From positions 1 to 44,992 of the forward strand of contig DASYGE010000001.1 of assembly GCA_036000105.1 (NCBI GenBank): a DNA stretch of 44,992 bases, written 5' to 3'. The position numbers and the translations under genes were made by a program. Numbering within the stretch: position 1 is the first letter of the stretch; every line of letters starts with the position of its first letter. This document shows positions 16,746 to 24,931 of the stretch, one piece after another. The notes beneath the pieces were generated by a model that saw only the letters and a program-made list of their open reading frames with translations, was not told where the DNA came from and made no database searches. This stretch comes from DASUBN01 sp036000105 (GTDB lineage Bacteria > Pseudomonadota > Gammaproteobacteria > Natronospirales > REEB76).

Positions 16746-18590
16746 TCAGCGCACATCGCAGAAACAATAGGCATAGATCCCGTGCGGATCGTCGAATACG
16801 GCGAGGGAGCCGGCCAGCCGCATGAGCCCGGCGTACCAGGGCGGCAGGGCGGCCGCAGCCGGCAGCCTGAAACCGCTGAGCGCGGTGTCGGAATCGTCCG
16901 CCATGCTGGTGAGGGCCCGCTCCAGGAAACTGGGTTGCTTCTCGATGTAATCCACCGAGTAGCGGTTGCCCATGTCCGCGAGCTTGGCGGCCTCTGCCAC
17001 CGCGTCGTCCAGGTCGCCATAGGCGTCCACGAGGCCAAGGCGTTTGGCATCGCTGCCCGCCCACACCCGCCCCTGGGCGATGGCATCCACATCATCCACT
17101 TTCATATGCCGGTGCTTGGCCACCTTGGTGATGAACTCCTGGTAGCCGTGGTCGATGGTGAGCTGGAAAGCCTGCTTCATCTCCGGCGCCATGGGCCGGG
17201 TGACATCGAAGGCATCGCTGAGTTTGGTGGTGCCGACACCGTCGGTATGCACGCCGATCTTGCTCAAGCTGTCCTGGAAGGTGGGCAGCATGCCGAAGAT
17301 GCCTATGGATCCGGTGATGGTAGAGCGGCTCGCATAGATCTTGTCGCCAGCCATGGAGATCCAATAACCACCCGAGGCTGCCACGTCTCCCATGGAGACC
17401 ACCACGGGCTTGCCGGCTTCCTTGGTGAGTTCGATCTCCCGCAGGATGAGGTCGGAGGCGAAGGAGCTGCCGCCGGGGCTATCCACCCGTAGCACCAGGG
17501 CCTTGATGGAATCATCGTAACGGGCTTCGCGGATCAACTCGGAAGTGGAATCGCCGCCGATGCTGCCGGGGGGCTGGTCACCGTCCATGATGTCGCCTTC
17601 GGCCACCACCACGCCTACCTTGCCGCCGCTTGCACCGGGGCCATGCCCGTCGCCGTCCACCGCATCCAGATACTGCCGGTATTCGACGCCGCGGAAACTG
17701 TGGTTGGCACGGCCCACCACCCTCGCCACCGCGTCTTCCATCTGATCATGATCGGCGATCTTGTCCACCAGCCTGGCGTCGAGGGCGAGTTTGGCGCCGT
17801 CGCCGCCCACTGCGGCGAGATTCGCCGGCAGGCCGTCTATGTAGTTCTTGATGCTGTCGCCCGGAAGCTTGCGTGCCTGGGTCACTTGCGCCTGGTAATC
17901 GGTCCAGAGCGAATCGAGCAGGCCGGTGTAATCCTCCCGGGCGTCGGGCGACATGTCGTTGCGGATGAAAGGTTCCACCGCCGACTTGTACTTGCCCACC
18001 CGGAACACGTTCCAATCGACACCCAGCTTGTCCAGGGCATCCTTGAAATACGGCTGATAGACGCCGAAGCCCCGCAGGAACACTTCGCCCTGGGGATGGA
18101 TGAAGACCACATCGGCCATGGAGGCCAGATAATACTGGGCCTGGTCGTAGGAATCGCCCAGGGCGTACACCGGCTTGCCGCTCTTCTCGAAATCCCGCAG
18201 CGCATGGGCGATGTATTGCAGCTGCTCCATACCGGCGCCCTGCATCTCATCGGTCTCCAGCACCAGGGCCTTGATGCGGCCATCGTCCCGCGCCTTGTCT
18301 ATGGCCCCCACCACGTCGCGCAAGCGCGTCTGGGGCTGCTGCTTCTGGCCCAGGAGCCGGTTGATGGCGCGCTCGGTGGGATCGCCGGAGAACTGCTCCA
18401 CCAGGCTGCCCTGCAGATCCACCACCAGCGCTGCCGAGGAAGGCATGATGATATGGCGGGCACCGAAGGCGCCCAACATTAACAAGAGGACGATGACGGT
18501 GATGACCGCGTTGATCACCGCACGGCAGAGGAAATCCCACACCCGCCACATGCCGCCAAAGATATGCACGAAGAAGTTCTTTTCGCTCAT
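16746..18590 (-). CDS. sppA: Signal peptide peptidase SppA, 67K type
   Basis: An inner-membrane serine protease that degrades cleaved signal peptides after export. The 614-residue length fits the tandem two-domain 67K form of E. coli SppA. It has an N-terminal membrane anchor (about 22-45). The catalytic dyad is visible as K202 in the YKSAVEPF motif of the first half and S406 in DVAASGGYW of the second. DSPGG and GSIGIFG are further family marks. It is preceded by the decarboxylase gene (53-bp gap) and followed by the response-regulator gene (36-bp gap), all leftward. Confidence 0.96.
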   Translation of the reverse strand: MSEKNFFVHIFGGMWRVWDFLCRAVINAVITVIVLLLMLGAFGARHIIMPSSAALVVDLQGSLVEQFSGDPTERAINRLLGQKQQPQTRLRDVVGAIDKARDDGRIKALVLETDEMQGAGMEQLQYIAHALRDFEKSGKPVYALGDSYDQAQYYLASMADVVFIHPQGEVFLRGFGVYQPYFKDALDKLGVDWNVFRVGKYKSAVEPFIRNDMSPDAREDYTGLLDSLWTDYQAQVTQARKLPGDSIKNYIDGLPANLAAVGGDGAKLALDARLVDKIADHDQMEDAVARVVGRANHSFRGVEYRQYLDAVDGDGHGPGASGGKVGVVVAEGDIMDGDQPPGSIGGDSTSELIREARYDDSIKALVLRVDSPGGSSFASDLILREIELTKEAGKPVVVSMGDVAASGGYWISMAGDKIYASRSTITGSIGIFGMLPTFQDSLSKIGVHTDGVGTTKLSDAFDVTRPMAPEMKQAFQLTIDHGYQEFITKVAKHRHMKVDDVDAIAQGRVWAGSDAKRLGLVDAYGDLDDAVAEAAKLADMGNRYSVDYIEKQPSFLERALTSMADDSDTALSGFRLPAAAALPPWYAGLMRLAGSLAVFDDPHGIYAYCFCDVR

Positions 18591-18619
18591 GGTTCTCGAT
18601 GATCCTTTACTGGATGTCC

Positions 18620-18639
18620 GCCGGAAATCATCTTCCGGC
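18620..18639. other. Short hairpin between the decarboxylase gene and sppA
   Basis: A 7-bp stem GCCGGAA/TTCCGGC with a 6-base loop lies in the 53-bp gap between the decarboxylase stop and the sppA start. No T-run follows on the minus strand, so I do not call a terminator. It could modulate read-through into sppA. Confidence 0.35.
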
Positions 18640-18643
18640 AGGT

Positions 18644-20005
18644 TTAATTATGCGCCAGGACGTCATTACATGACGTATCAAGTATCTCAAGTATCCTGGG
18701 CAGCCATTCCTTGTGCTCAGGTTTCATTAGACAGGAGCGCAAGGCCGTGACGGATTCCGCATCGGCCTTGAGCCCGGGCCACCAAGCTTTGGCCAACGCA
18801 TCCGGCACCTTGAGCAGCGCGAGATGCAGATGCCGCCGGGCGGCGGCATCGAACACAGCTTGCGCCCGCTCCCCCGCCTGCTTGCGGCCCGTGGCTGCCA
18901 GGGTCCACACCACGATATCCAGTTCCGGTGGGAGGCCCGGCAGTTGCCTGCTGTCCCGGACCAGGGCCTGATGCAATCCCAGCGCGGCGGCGCGTCCGGC
19001 GGCCAGGCCTTTGGCGAACTCGCCACCAGGGATCATGGGCAAGAGCTTCTGGGTGGCCCACAGGGCCACCGCCGCAGCGCCCGCCCGGGAACATTCCAGG
19101 CTGATCTCGCCCAAGTGCAATTCCGTGGAAGTGAAATAGGTATAAGGCGAATCGTGCTTGTAGTAGCGACCCACGGCGGGATCGCGGAACAGCACGCAAC
19201 CGCAACCATAGGGCTGCAGACCGTGCTTGTGAGGGTCCACCACGATGGAGTCTGCCTGGGACACAGAGTCATACGCGGCCCGGGCGCCTGCGCCTAAGTT
19301 ATCCGCCAGGATGAAGTAACCGCCGTAGGCCGCATCCACATGCACCCGGAAACCGTGCTTGTCCCGTAGCTTGAGTATCTCGTGCAGCGGATCCACCGCG
19401 CCCAAGGCGGTGTTGCCGAGGGTCGCCACCACGGTGGAGACTTTCTCGCGCTTGAGCAGGTCTTCGAGAGCGTCCATGTCCATGCGGCCGGCGCCGTCCA
19501 CCGGTACGCTCTTGAACGGCATCCCCAGCACTTCGCACATGCGTGCGTGGGTGTAATGGGCCTGGGAGGAAGCGAGCACCAGACCTGCCGGTCTCGCATG
19601 ACGGGCCACCCACAAGGCTTCCAGGTTCGCGATGGTACCGCTGGCCGAGAGATGCCCCAGATGCTCGCCATAGCCGAACATCTTAGCGATCTCAGCGACC
19701 GCTTCCCGTTCCAGGGCGGAACTGGCGCGGCCACCGTCGAGGGCATGGTTGTTGGGGTTGATCCAGAGGGCGAGCATGTACGCGAGCCGCGCCATGGCAT
19801 GGGGCGGCTTCAGCATCTGGCCCGCATATAAAGGATGCGGATAGGGATAGTTATCCTGCATACGCCGGGCGGTCTCGAGCAGGACTTCGCGCGCACCAGC
19901 CGGTAGCGGCGCCGGCTTGAAGGGAGGCATAGCAGAGAAACTCTTCTCTAGTTCCGAGAGAGCTTCATCGAGGATCTTAAGGCTTTCACGTTCGAGAACA
20001 CTCAT
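18644..20005 (-). CDS. PLP-dependent group II amino-acid decarboxylase-family protein
   Basis: A 453-residue fold-type I PLP enzyme. The Schiff-base lysine is K260 in DPHKHGLQPYGCG, and the Asp that binds the PLP ring nitrogen is D224 in HVDAAYGG. HLSASGTIANLEAL forms the phosphate-binding turn region. These are the marks of the glutamate/aromatic amino-acid/tyrosine decarboxylase group. The true substrate cannot be read from sequence, and some members are lyases or aldehyde synthases rather than simple decarboxylases. A diverged copy of the first 24 codons lies about 300 bp upstream. sppA follows 53 bp downstream on the same strand. Confidence 0.85.
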   Translation of the reverse strand: MSVLERESLKILDEALSELEKSFSAMPPFKPAPLPAGAREVLLETARRMQDNYPYPHPLYAGQMLKPPHAMARLAYMLALWINPNNHALDGGRASSALEREAVAEIAKMFGYGEHLGHLSASGTIANLEALWVARHARPAGLVLASSQAHYTHARMCEVLGMPFKSVPVDGAGRMDMDALEDLLKREKVSTVVATLGNTALGAVDPLHEILKLRDKHGFRVHVDAAYGGYFILADNLGAGARAAYDSVSQADSIVVDPHKHGLQPYGCGCVLFRDPAVGRYYKHDSPYTYFTSTELHLGEISLECSRAGAAAVALWATQKLLPMIPGGEFAKGLAAGRAAALGLHQALVRDSRQLPGLPPELDIVVWTLAATGRKQAGERAQAVFDAAARRHLHLALLKVPDALAKAWWPGLKADAESVTALRSCLMKPEHKEWLPRILEILDTSCNDVLAHN

Positions 20006-20033
20006 CTATAGAGATCCTTCGAATAAGATTCTG

Positions 20034-20172
20034 GCTGGCCTAACGGCCAGCTCCCGATCTTCGCATCCTGCTTCGACCGCAGCACAGGGCAGGCCGCTCA
20101 CTGCGCAGTCCCCACTTCGCTCCCGGTCCGGGGCATCCATCCCTGGCTGCCCGCCAGTCGCATGCGACTGGC
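20034..20172. repeat. GC-rich palindromic spacer upstream of the decarboxylase gene
   Basis: GCTGGCC-TAAC-GGCCAGC at 20034-20051 and a perfect 20-bp palindrome GCCAGTCGCATGCGACTGGC at 20153-20172 bracket about 100 bp of spacer. The spacer contains CTTCGCATCCTGCTT and GGGCAGGCCG, both also found in the kbl leader. CCGTTCGGCCGGA just beyond resembles CCGTTCGGGCGGA in the spacer after the tRNA. No gene is visible here. Confidence 0.5.
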
Positions 20173-20198
20173 CCTTGCCTGCCCGTTCGGCCGGATGG

Positions 20199-20309
20199 TC
20201 ATGCCACCCGGCATGTCCATGAAATCACCGGCCTCACCATGTCAGCGAAGCCTTGCTCTAGTACGGCAAGAGCTTCGTCCAAAGCTTTCAGGCTGTCGCG
20301 TTCGAGCAT
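20199..20309 (-). pseudogene. Diverged 5' fragment of a decarboxylase paralogue
   Basis: From ATG 20309 the frame reads MLERDSLKALDEALAVLEQG, matching the start of the intact decarboxylase (MSVLERESLKILDEALSELE) residue by residue for about 24 codons. Similarity then stops, and the frame ends at TGA 20199-20201 after 36 codons. The DNA identity over the shared part is only moderate, so this is an old copy. It is either a paralogue mostly deleted or the original gene start displaced by insertion of the palindromic spacer. Confidence 0.68.
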
Positions 20310-20374
20310 TGTTTAACTGTCCATGTCCGCATTTGGCCGACAGCAGATGCGGCTAATGTCGACCATTCGACGAC

Positions 20375-20773
20375 TTACCAGCAGCTCCCCGCGCATTCGG
20401 GAAGAAACGGCCGGTGAAGCACGAGTACCACGGCGATACGCCCCGCAATGGAAATGAGCAGCGCTATCGCAAGTTGGACCCCGAGGGGAATCTTGATATT
20501 TGCGTATCTCTTCAGCAGCCAGGCGGTTAAAGGGCAAGCTGCCACACCGGAAGACATTGCGAACCAGCCGTTTGTGATCGGCCATGGCCCTTCATGAATA
20601 AGAAGAGCCAAGCCGCCAATGGTGAGCAAAAGACCCCACGTCCAGGCCACTACTTGCGCGAATACCGATCCAATCCTCGTAAACGGTGTCGGGGGCTTGT
20701 TGGCAGCCACGGCGGCTAAGACAGCCGCCAGCAGCAGGACGGTGTATATAGCGAAGAGAACGAGGTGATGCAT
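20375..20773 (-). CDS. Small membrane protein of unknown function
   Basis: A 132-residue protein with four predicted membrane segments (about 5-24, 38-60, 68-88 and 97-119) and a short Pro/Cys-containing C-terminus (PECAGSCW). The start ATG 20773 has GGAGA before it. I do not recognise a family. It stands alone between the decarboxylase locus and the TPR-like gene, on the same strand as both. Confidence 0.65.
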   Translation of the reverse strand: MHHLVLFAIYTVLLLAAVLAAVAANKPPTPFTRIGSVFAQVVAWTWGLLLTIGGLALLIHEGPWPITNGWFAMSSGVAACPLTAWLLKRYANIKIPLGVQLAIALLISIAGRIAVVLVLHRPFLPECAGSCW

Positions 20774-20843
20774 CTTTATTCTCCGTCACGGACAGGATCA
20801 CACATCATCGGCAGAGCCATCTTTATATGTTGAGCGGTCTCAC

Positions 20844-22802
20844 TCAATGCAGCTCGCCGCCGGGTTTGTTCGTCATCAGCAGCAACTGTTGCAGATCATG
20901 TTGCAACACCGCCTGCTGGGAGGGATCCCGGGTGGCGTTCAGCAGCCCCTTATATAGGTTGCGCGCGTCGTCGATATAGCCGCCCTTGGCCAGCATCTGC
21001 GCCGCCTGGTAACGGGCGGTCTGAGCCCATTGATCCATGGCATAAGGATCCAGCAACAGGGCGGAGCGCAGATACAACTCCGCCGCCTTGAGGTATTCAC
21101 CCAGGGCCTTATGGGAGTCCGCGGTCCAGTAGAGCATCTGGCGGCGCTGCTCAGCTTGCAGCGGCATCTTGAGCAGGGCTTCGAAGAAGGGGATGGCGTC
21201 CTTGTCCCGGTGCAGGGTCTGGAGATCGAACAGCACCTGCAGGACTTCGTCCGGGTCCACGGGCGCCGCGGCTTGTGCGGCGGCCTTGGCCCCCGCGCCG
21301 GTGGCGGCTACGGGGACCGCCTGCTTCGCGGAGAGCAGTTGCTTGAGCGCCGCGACACCGGCATCCGGGTTGCCACCCAGGATGAACACATGGGCCCGCT
21401 TCAGCTGCCAGGCGTCGGCGCTGGTATCGGGCGGCGGCGTATCCAGGCCCTGCATGAGTTCTGAAGCCAGGCCGATGTCGGGTATCTCCAGCACATCGTC
21501 CACCAGGAGATAACGCACATCCGCCGGGATGCCGGCGACAGCCTTGAAGCGCGAGGAATCGAGATACAGACGGCGTAACACCACGTCGCCCAACCTCTGC
21601 TTCTGGATGAGCGCGGCGAACTGCCACTGGGCCACGCCCGCCTGCTGCGGATCGGTGGTGTGATAGGCCACCACAGTGAACAACGCCGCGGCGCGTATCG
21701 GATCGGTATCGAAGCGGTTGGACGCGGCCAGGAACCAGGCCTGGTCGTCGCCCACCACCAACTGCAATTCGTTGCCGAGCTCCTCGCCGTAAGCCACGTA
21801 GGCATCCCACAGCATGTCAGGCGTGAGCTTGAAGATATCGTCCTGATCCAGGAGGCCCGCCTGGAGGCCGAGGCCGTCCTGCATGGCGCTGATGCGCGCT
21901 GCCGGGTTCTTGAGGTCGTCCGCCGCTTCTGCGGCGATCACCCAGGCATGTACCCGCTCGCTCTCACTCGCAGCGCTATCGCTGCCTATCTTGACTGCCT
22001 GGGCGAGCGCATCAGATGCCTCCATCTCACCGGCGCGCAGTGAGGCGAGCAAGGCCAGCATGTCTGCCTCAGGACCCTTCACATCCTGCAAGACGTCGAG
22101 GGCCGACTCAGGCTGCTGGGTCTTGAGGAACAGACGCGCTTCCAGGAGCGGCCAATCACCGCTGTCCTTGGGGTAATCCTGGCGATAACGGATGACCGCA
22201 GTGCGGGCATCGTCCAGTCGGCCGGCGGCGATATAACTGCGGATGAGCAGGCGGCGCAATACCGAGAGCTCCTGGTCATCCGGCGGTGCGGCACCATCCC
22301 ACACCAGGGGCAGGAGCAGTGCCCGGGCTTTCGCGGCATCGTTGAGGTGCAGCCAGGCATCCGCCGCCTGCATCTCCTCCCAGGCGCGGAAGTCCGCGCC
22401 TGCATCACCGGGCAGGTGCTTGGCCCTCTCGATCACCGCCTGCCAGTCCCCGCCGGACTGGTATATATAGATGCGCTCCCGCTCCCAGCTCATCCAGCCC
22501 ACCGCATCCGCGGCGAAATCCGGCTGGTGCTCGTCCATGAGCTGCATGGCGAGCCTGGGCGCGCCGGCAGAGGCCATGCCGCTCACGGTGGCGAGGGTGA
22601 TGAGAGTGGGATCCGGCGGCGGTCCGAGAGTGATGGCGGCAGGCGCCGCTGTGGTAGCCGTGGCCGGTACCGTTGCCTTGGACACCGCTGCGGGCGGCCT
22701 GGTCTTGTGCTTCTTCGCCGGGGGCTTGGACCACGCGGCCGCACCCGCCAGCAGGAAGACGGCGAGGCACAGGACGGTGGTTATGCGTGTGTGTTTCTGC
22801 AT
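20844..22802 (-). CDS. Large exported TPR-like helical repeat protein
   Basis: A 652-residue protein with a signal peptide (about 1-25, ending AAAWS) followed by a Pro/Lys/Thr/Ala-rich linker to about 65. The rest is helical with many tetratricopeptide-like units (for example the C-terminal RRQMLYWTADSHKALGEYLK, then AELYLRSALLLDP and ARNLYKGLLNATRDP). Such proteins usually serve as periplasmic or outer-membrane scaffolds; the partner is unknown. The gene begins 12 bases beyond the hairpin of the rplS terminator, without a clear ribosome site, so it is placed at the end of the rpsP-rplS operon but behind its terminator. Confidence 0.82.
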   Translation of the reverse strand: MQKHTRITTVLCLAVFLLAGAAAWSKPPAKKHKTRPPAAVSKATVPATATTAAPAAITLGPPPDPTLITLATVSGMASAGAPRLAMQLMDEHQPDFAADAVGWMSWERERIYIYQSGGDWQAVIERAKHLPGDAGADFRAWEEMQAADAWLHLNDAAKARALLLPLVWDGAAPPDDQELSVLRRLLIRSYIAAGRLDDARTAVIRYRQDYPKDSGDWPLLEARLFLKTQQPESALDVLQDVKGPEADMLALLASLRAGEMEASDALAQAVKIGSDSAASESERVHAWVIAAEAADDLKNPAARISAMQDGLGLQAGLLDQDDIFKLTPDMLWDAYVAYGEELGNELQLVVGDDQAWFLAASNRFDTDPIRAAALFTVVAYHTTDPQQAGVAQWQFAALIQKQRLGDVVLRRLYLDSSRFKAVAGIPADVRYLLVDDVLEIPDIGLASELMQGLDTPPPDTSADAWQLKRAHVFILGGNPDAGVAALKQLLSAKQAVPVAATGAGAKAAAQAAAPVDPDEVLQVLFDLQTLHRDKDAIPFFEALLKMPLQAEQRRQMLYWTADSHKALGEYLKAAELYLRSALLLDPYAMDQWAQTARYQAAQMLAKGGYIDDARNLYKGLLNATRDPSQQAVLQHDLQQLLLMTNKPGGELH

Positions 22803-22813
22803 CGGTCCACTGA

Positions 22814-22843
22814 TGAAAAAAACGGGCGCCTGGGCGCCCGTTT
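22814..22843 (-). terminator. Intrinsic terminator of the rpsP-rimM-trmD-rplS operon
   Basis: On the minus strand the stem AAACGGGCGCC/GGCGCCCGTTT has a tight loop and is followed by a run of T (A-run at 22816-22822 on the plus strand). It lies 29 bases after the rplS stop and directly before the TPR-like gene. Confidence 0.9.
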
Positions 22844-22871
22844 CTCATAAGGACATCCGACCCGCTTGGGT

Positions 22872-23213
22872 TTACACCTTTTCGCGGATTCGTGCGGCCT
22901 TACCGGCGAGATCACGCAGGTAATAGAGCTTGGCGCGGCGCACGTCGCCCTTGCGCTTCACTTCGATGCCGCCGATGCCGGGGCTGTGGGTCTGGAAGGT
23001 GCGCTCGACACCCTCGCCGTGGGACATCTTGCGCACGGTGAAGGAGGAGTTGAGGCCGCGGTGCTTCATGGCGATGACCAGGCCTTCGAAGGCTTGCAGG
23101 CGCTCGCGCTCGCCGTCCTTCACCTTGACCTGCACCACCACGGTGTCACCCGGCTCGAACGCCGGGATGTCTTTCAGCTGGGCCTGTTCCACTGCCTGGA
23201 TGATCTTGTTCAT
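22872..23213 (-). CDS. rplS: 50S ribosomal protein L19
   Basis: L19, 113 residues, sits at the 30S-50S interface. Typical features are visible: FEPGDTVVVQVKV, ERLQAFEGLVIA, GVERTFQTHSP and the basic C-terminus RRAKLYYLRDL. It is the last gene of the rpsP-rimM-trmD-rplS operon, 26 bp after trmD, and is followed by a strong terminator. Confidence 0.98.
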   Translation of the reverse strand: MNKIIQAVEQAQLKDIPAFEPGDTVVVQVKVKDGERERLQAFEGLVIAMKHRGLNSSFTVRKMSHGEGVERTFQTHSPGIGGIEVKRKGDVRRAKLYYLRDLAGKAARIREKV

Positions 23214-23239
23214 GACTGCATACCTTTGTGCAAAGACCG

Positions 23240-23986
23240 TTATTCACTTACACCCTGCGCACGGATGAAATCCGCGAGCAACTGTTCCTGTTCCGTACTC
23301 AGCGCGAGACCCTGCAAGAGGTCCGGGCGCCGCTGCCAGGTCCGCCCCAGCATCTGCTGCATGCGCCAGCGGCGTATGGCCGCATGGTCGCCGGAGAGCA
23401 GCACCTCCGGCACGCGCCGGCCGTCTATCTCCTCGGGCCGCGTGTAGTGCGGGCAATCCAGCAACCCGTTCATGAACGAGTCCTGGGCCGCCGACTCCTC
23501 GTCGTTCAGGGCCCCTGGGATGAGACGCGCGATGCCGTCTATCATCACCATCGCCGCCAGCTCACCGCCGGACAGCACGTAATCGCCGATGGACCACTCT
23601 TCGTCCACCTCGGTCTCGATCAGGCGTTCATCCACACCTTCGTAGCGCCCCGCCACCAGCACCATCCCGGCGCGCTCTGCGAGTCCGCGCACACCGTCTT
23701 GGTCCAGGGGCCGGCCTTGCGGGCTGAGGTAGATGACCTTGGCCCCATCGCCGGTTCGAGCCTTCGCCGCGTGTATCGCCGCGCGCAGGGTCTCGACCTT
23801 CATCACCATCCCCGGGCCGCCGCCGTAAGGCCGGTCGTCCACGGTCTTGTGCCTGTCGCTGGCGTGGTCCCGCGGATTGCAGGTCCCTACCTCGAGCAGG
23901 CCGCGCTCCACCGCGCGTCCCGTCACGCCGAACTGGAGCAGGCTCTGCACCATCTCCGGGAAAAGCGTGACGACTTGTATGTTCAC
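23240..23986 (-). CDS. trmD: tRNA (guanine37-N1)-methyltransferase
   Basis: TrmD methylates G37 of tRNAs with G36, which prevents +1 frameshifting. The 248-residue protein shows the SPOUT trefoil-knot motifs: GGGPGMVMK, AGRYEGVDERLIE and SIGDYVLSGGE. It lies 10 bp after rimM and before rplS in the conserved order. Confidence 0.98.
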   Translation of the reverse strand: MNIQVVTLFPEMVQSLLQFGVTGRAVERGLLEVGTCNPRDHASDRHKTVDDRPYGGGPGMVMKVETLRAAIHAAKARTGDGAKVIYLSPQGRPLDQDGVRGLAERAGMVLVAGRYEGVDERLIETEVDEEWSIGDYVLSGGELAAMVMIDGIARLIPGALNDEESAAQDSFMNGLLDCPHYTRPEEIDGRRVPEVLLSGDHAAIRRWRMQQMLGRTWQRRPDLLQGLALSTEQEQLLADFIRAQGVSE

Positions 23987-23996
23987 AACCGCCTCT

Positions 23997-24506
23997 TCAA
24001 AAATCGGGGTCCCAGTCCACCTGGATCACGCGCTTGTCAAGATCCACGTGCTTGATGACCTGGCCATGGATGAACGGGATGAGGCGTTCCCGTTCTCCTT
24101 TCACCACCAGCACGTCGTTCGCGCCGGTGGCCATCAAACCTTCGACCGTGCCGAGGGAGCGGCCCCCGTCGAGCTGCACGTCCAATCCCACCAGGTCCAT
24201 CCAGTAATACTGGCCGGGCCGGGTCTTGCCGAGCTGGCTGCGCAACACGGCTATCTCAGCACCGAGCACCTGGGCTGCCTGGTCCGGGTCGGTGATGCCC
24301 TCGAGTCGGGCGATCACTCCTTTGCCGTGGGCGTGGCCCTCGGCCACTTTCCATTCGCGCCATCCGTCACTGAGCTTGAGCTGCCAGGTGCGGTAGTCGA
24401 CGATCTTGTCGCGCGGTTCGGTGAAGGACAGGAGCTTGACCCAGCCCTTGATACCGAACAGCCCCCCGATCTTGCCGATGACGATACGCTGGGGCTCACC
24501 GCTCAT
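23997..24506 (-). CDS. rimM: 16S rRNA processing protein RimM
   Basis: RimM is a 30S maturation factor that binds S19 and the 16S head. The 169-residue protein has the N-terminal RimM barrel (IGKIGGLFGIKGWVK) and a C-terminal PRC barrel (YYWMDLVGLDV, PFIHGQVIKHVDL). It starts 6 bp after rpsP and precedes trmD. Confidence 0.97.
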   Translation of the reverse strand: MSGEPQRIVIGKIGGLFGIKGWVKLLSFTEPRDKIVDYRTWQLKLSDGWREWKVAEGHAHGKGVIARLEGITDPDQAAQVLGAEIAVLRSQLGKTRPGQYYWMDLVGLDVQLDGGRSLGTVEGLMATGANDVLVVKGERERLIPFIHGQVIKHVDLDKRVIQVDWDPDF

Positions 24507-24512
24507 GCGGGC

Positions 24513-24761
24513 TTACAGAGCGACCTTGTGCTCCTTGAGCAGGTACTGCACACGCTCCGAGGGCTGCGCGCCCTTCGAGAGCCAGTGCTTCATGCGCTCC
24601 GCGTCCACGCGCAGCGTCTCCTCATGGCTCGCAGCCAGAGGATTGTAGAAACCGAGACGCTCGATGTAACGGCCGTCGCGCGCGTTGCGCTTGTCGGTCG
24701 CCACCAGATGATAGAAGGGGCGCTTCTTGGCGCCGCCGCGGCTCAAACGTATGGTCACCAT
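24513..24761 (-). CDS. rpsP: 30S ribosomal protein S16
   Basis: S16, 82 residues, is an early-binding 30S protein. MVTIRLSRGGAKKRPFYHLV at the start and RYIERLGFYNP are diagnostic. It is the first gene of the four-gene operon. The promoter and a possible leader attenuator lie in the 68-95 bases upstream. Confidence 0.98.
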   Translation of the reverse strand: MVTIRLSRGGAKKRPFYHLVATDKRNARDGRYIERLGFYNPLAASHEETLRVDAERMKHWLSKGAQPSERVQYLLKEHKVAL

Positions 24762-24778
24762 GGAATATCGGATCCTCT

Positions 24779-24800
24779 AAAAAAACGTGGGGCCGCCCCA
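24779..24800 (-). promoter_or_regulatory. Terminator-like hairpin in the rpsP leader (possible attenuator)
   Basis: On the minus strand TGGGG-CGG-CCCCA is followed after CG by seven T residues, only 17 bases before the rpsP ATG and downstream of the predicted promoter. The stem is short (5 bp) but fully GC at its core. It could attenuate ribosomal-operon transcription. Confidence 0.4.
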
Positions 24801-24828
24801 TGGCCGCCCGTAGGTAAAACAGCAGGGT

Positions 24829-24856
24829 ATTTTACGGGAATTTTAAGAAAAGTGAA
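24829..24856 (-). promoter_or_regulatory. Candidate promoter of the rpsP operon
   Basis: On the minus strand TTCACT (24851-24856) and TAAAAT (24829-24834) are separated by 16 bp, in an AT-rich patch. The predicted transcript start is about 60 bases before rpsP. Confidence 0.55.
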
Positions 24857-24931
24857 GGGGTTACGTAGGTTTTAGAGCCTTGAAACCGAGGGATTCCGAG
24901 TAAAACCCCGGGAAAAGGGCCTGCCAGGTGC

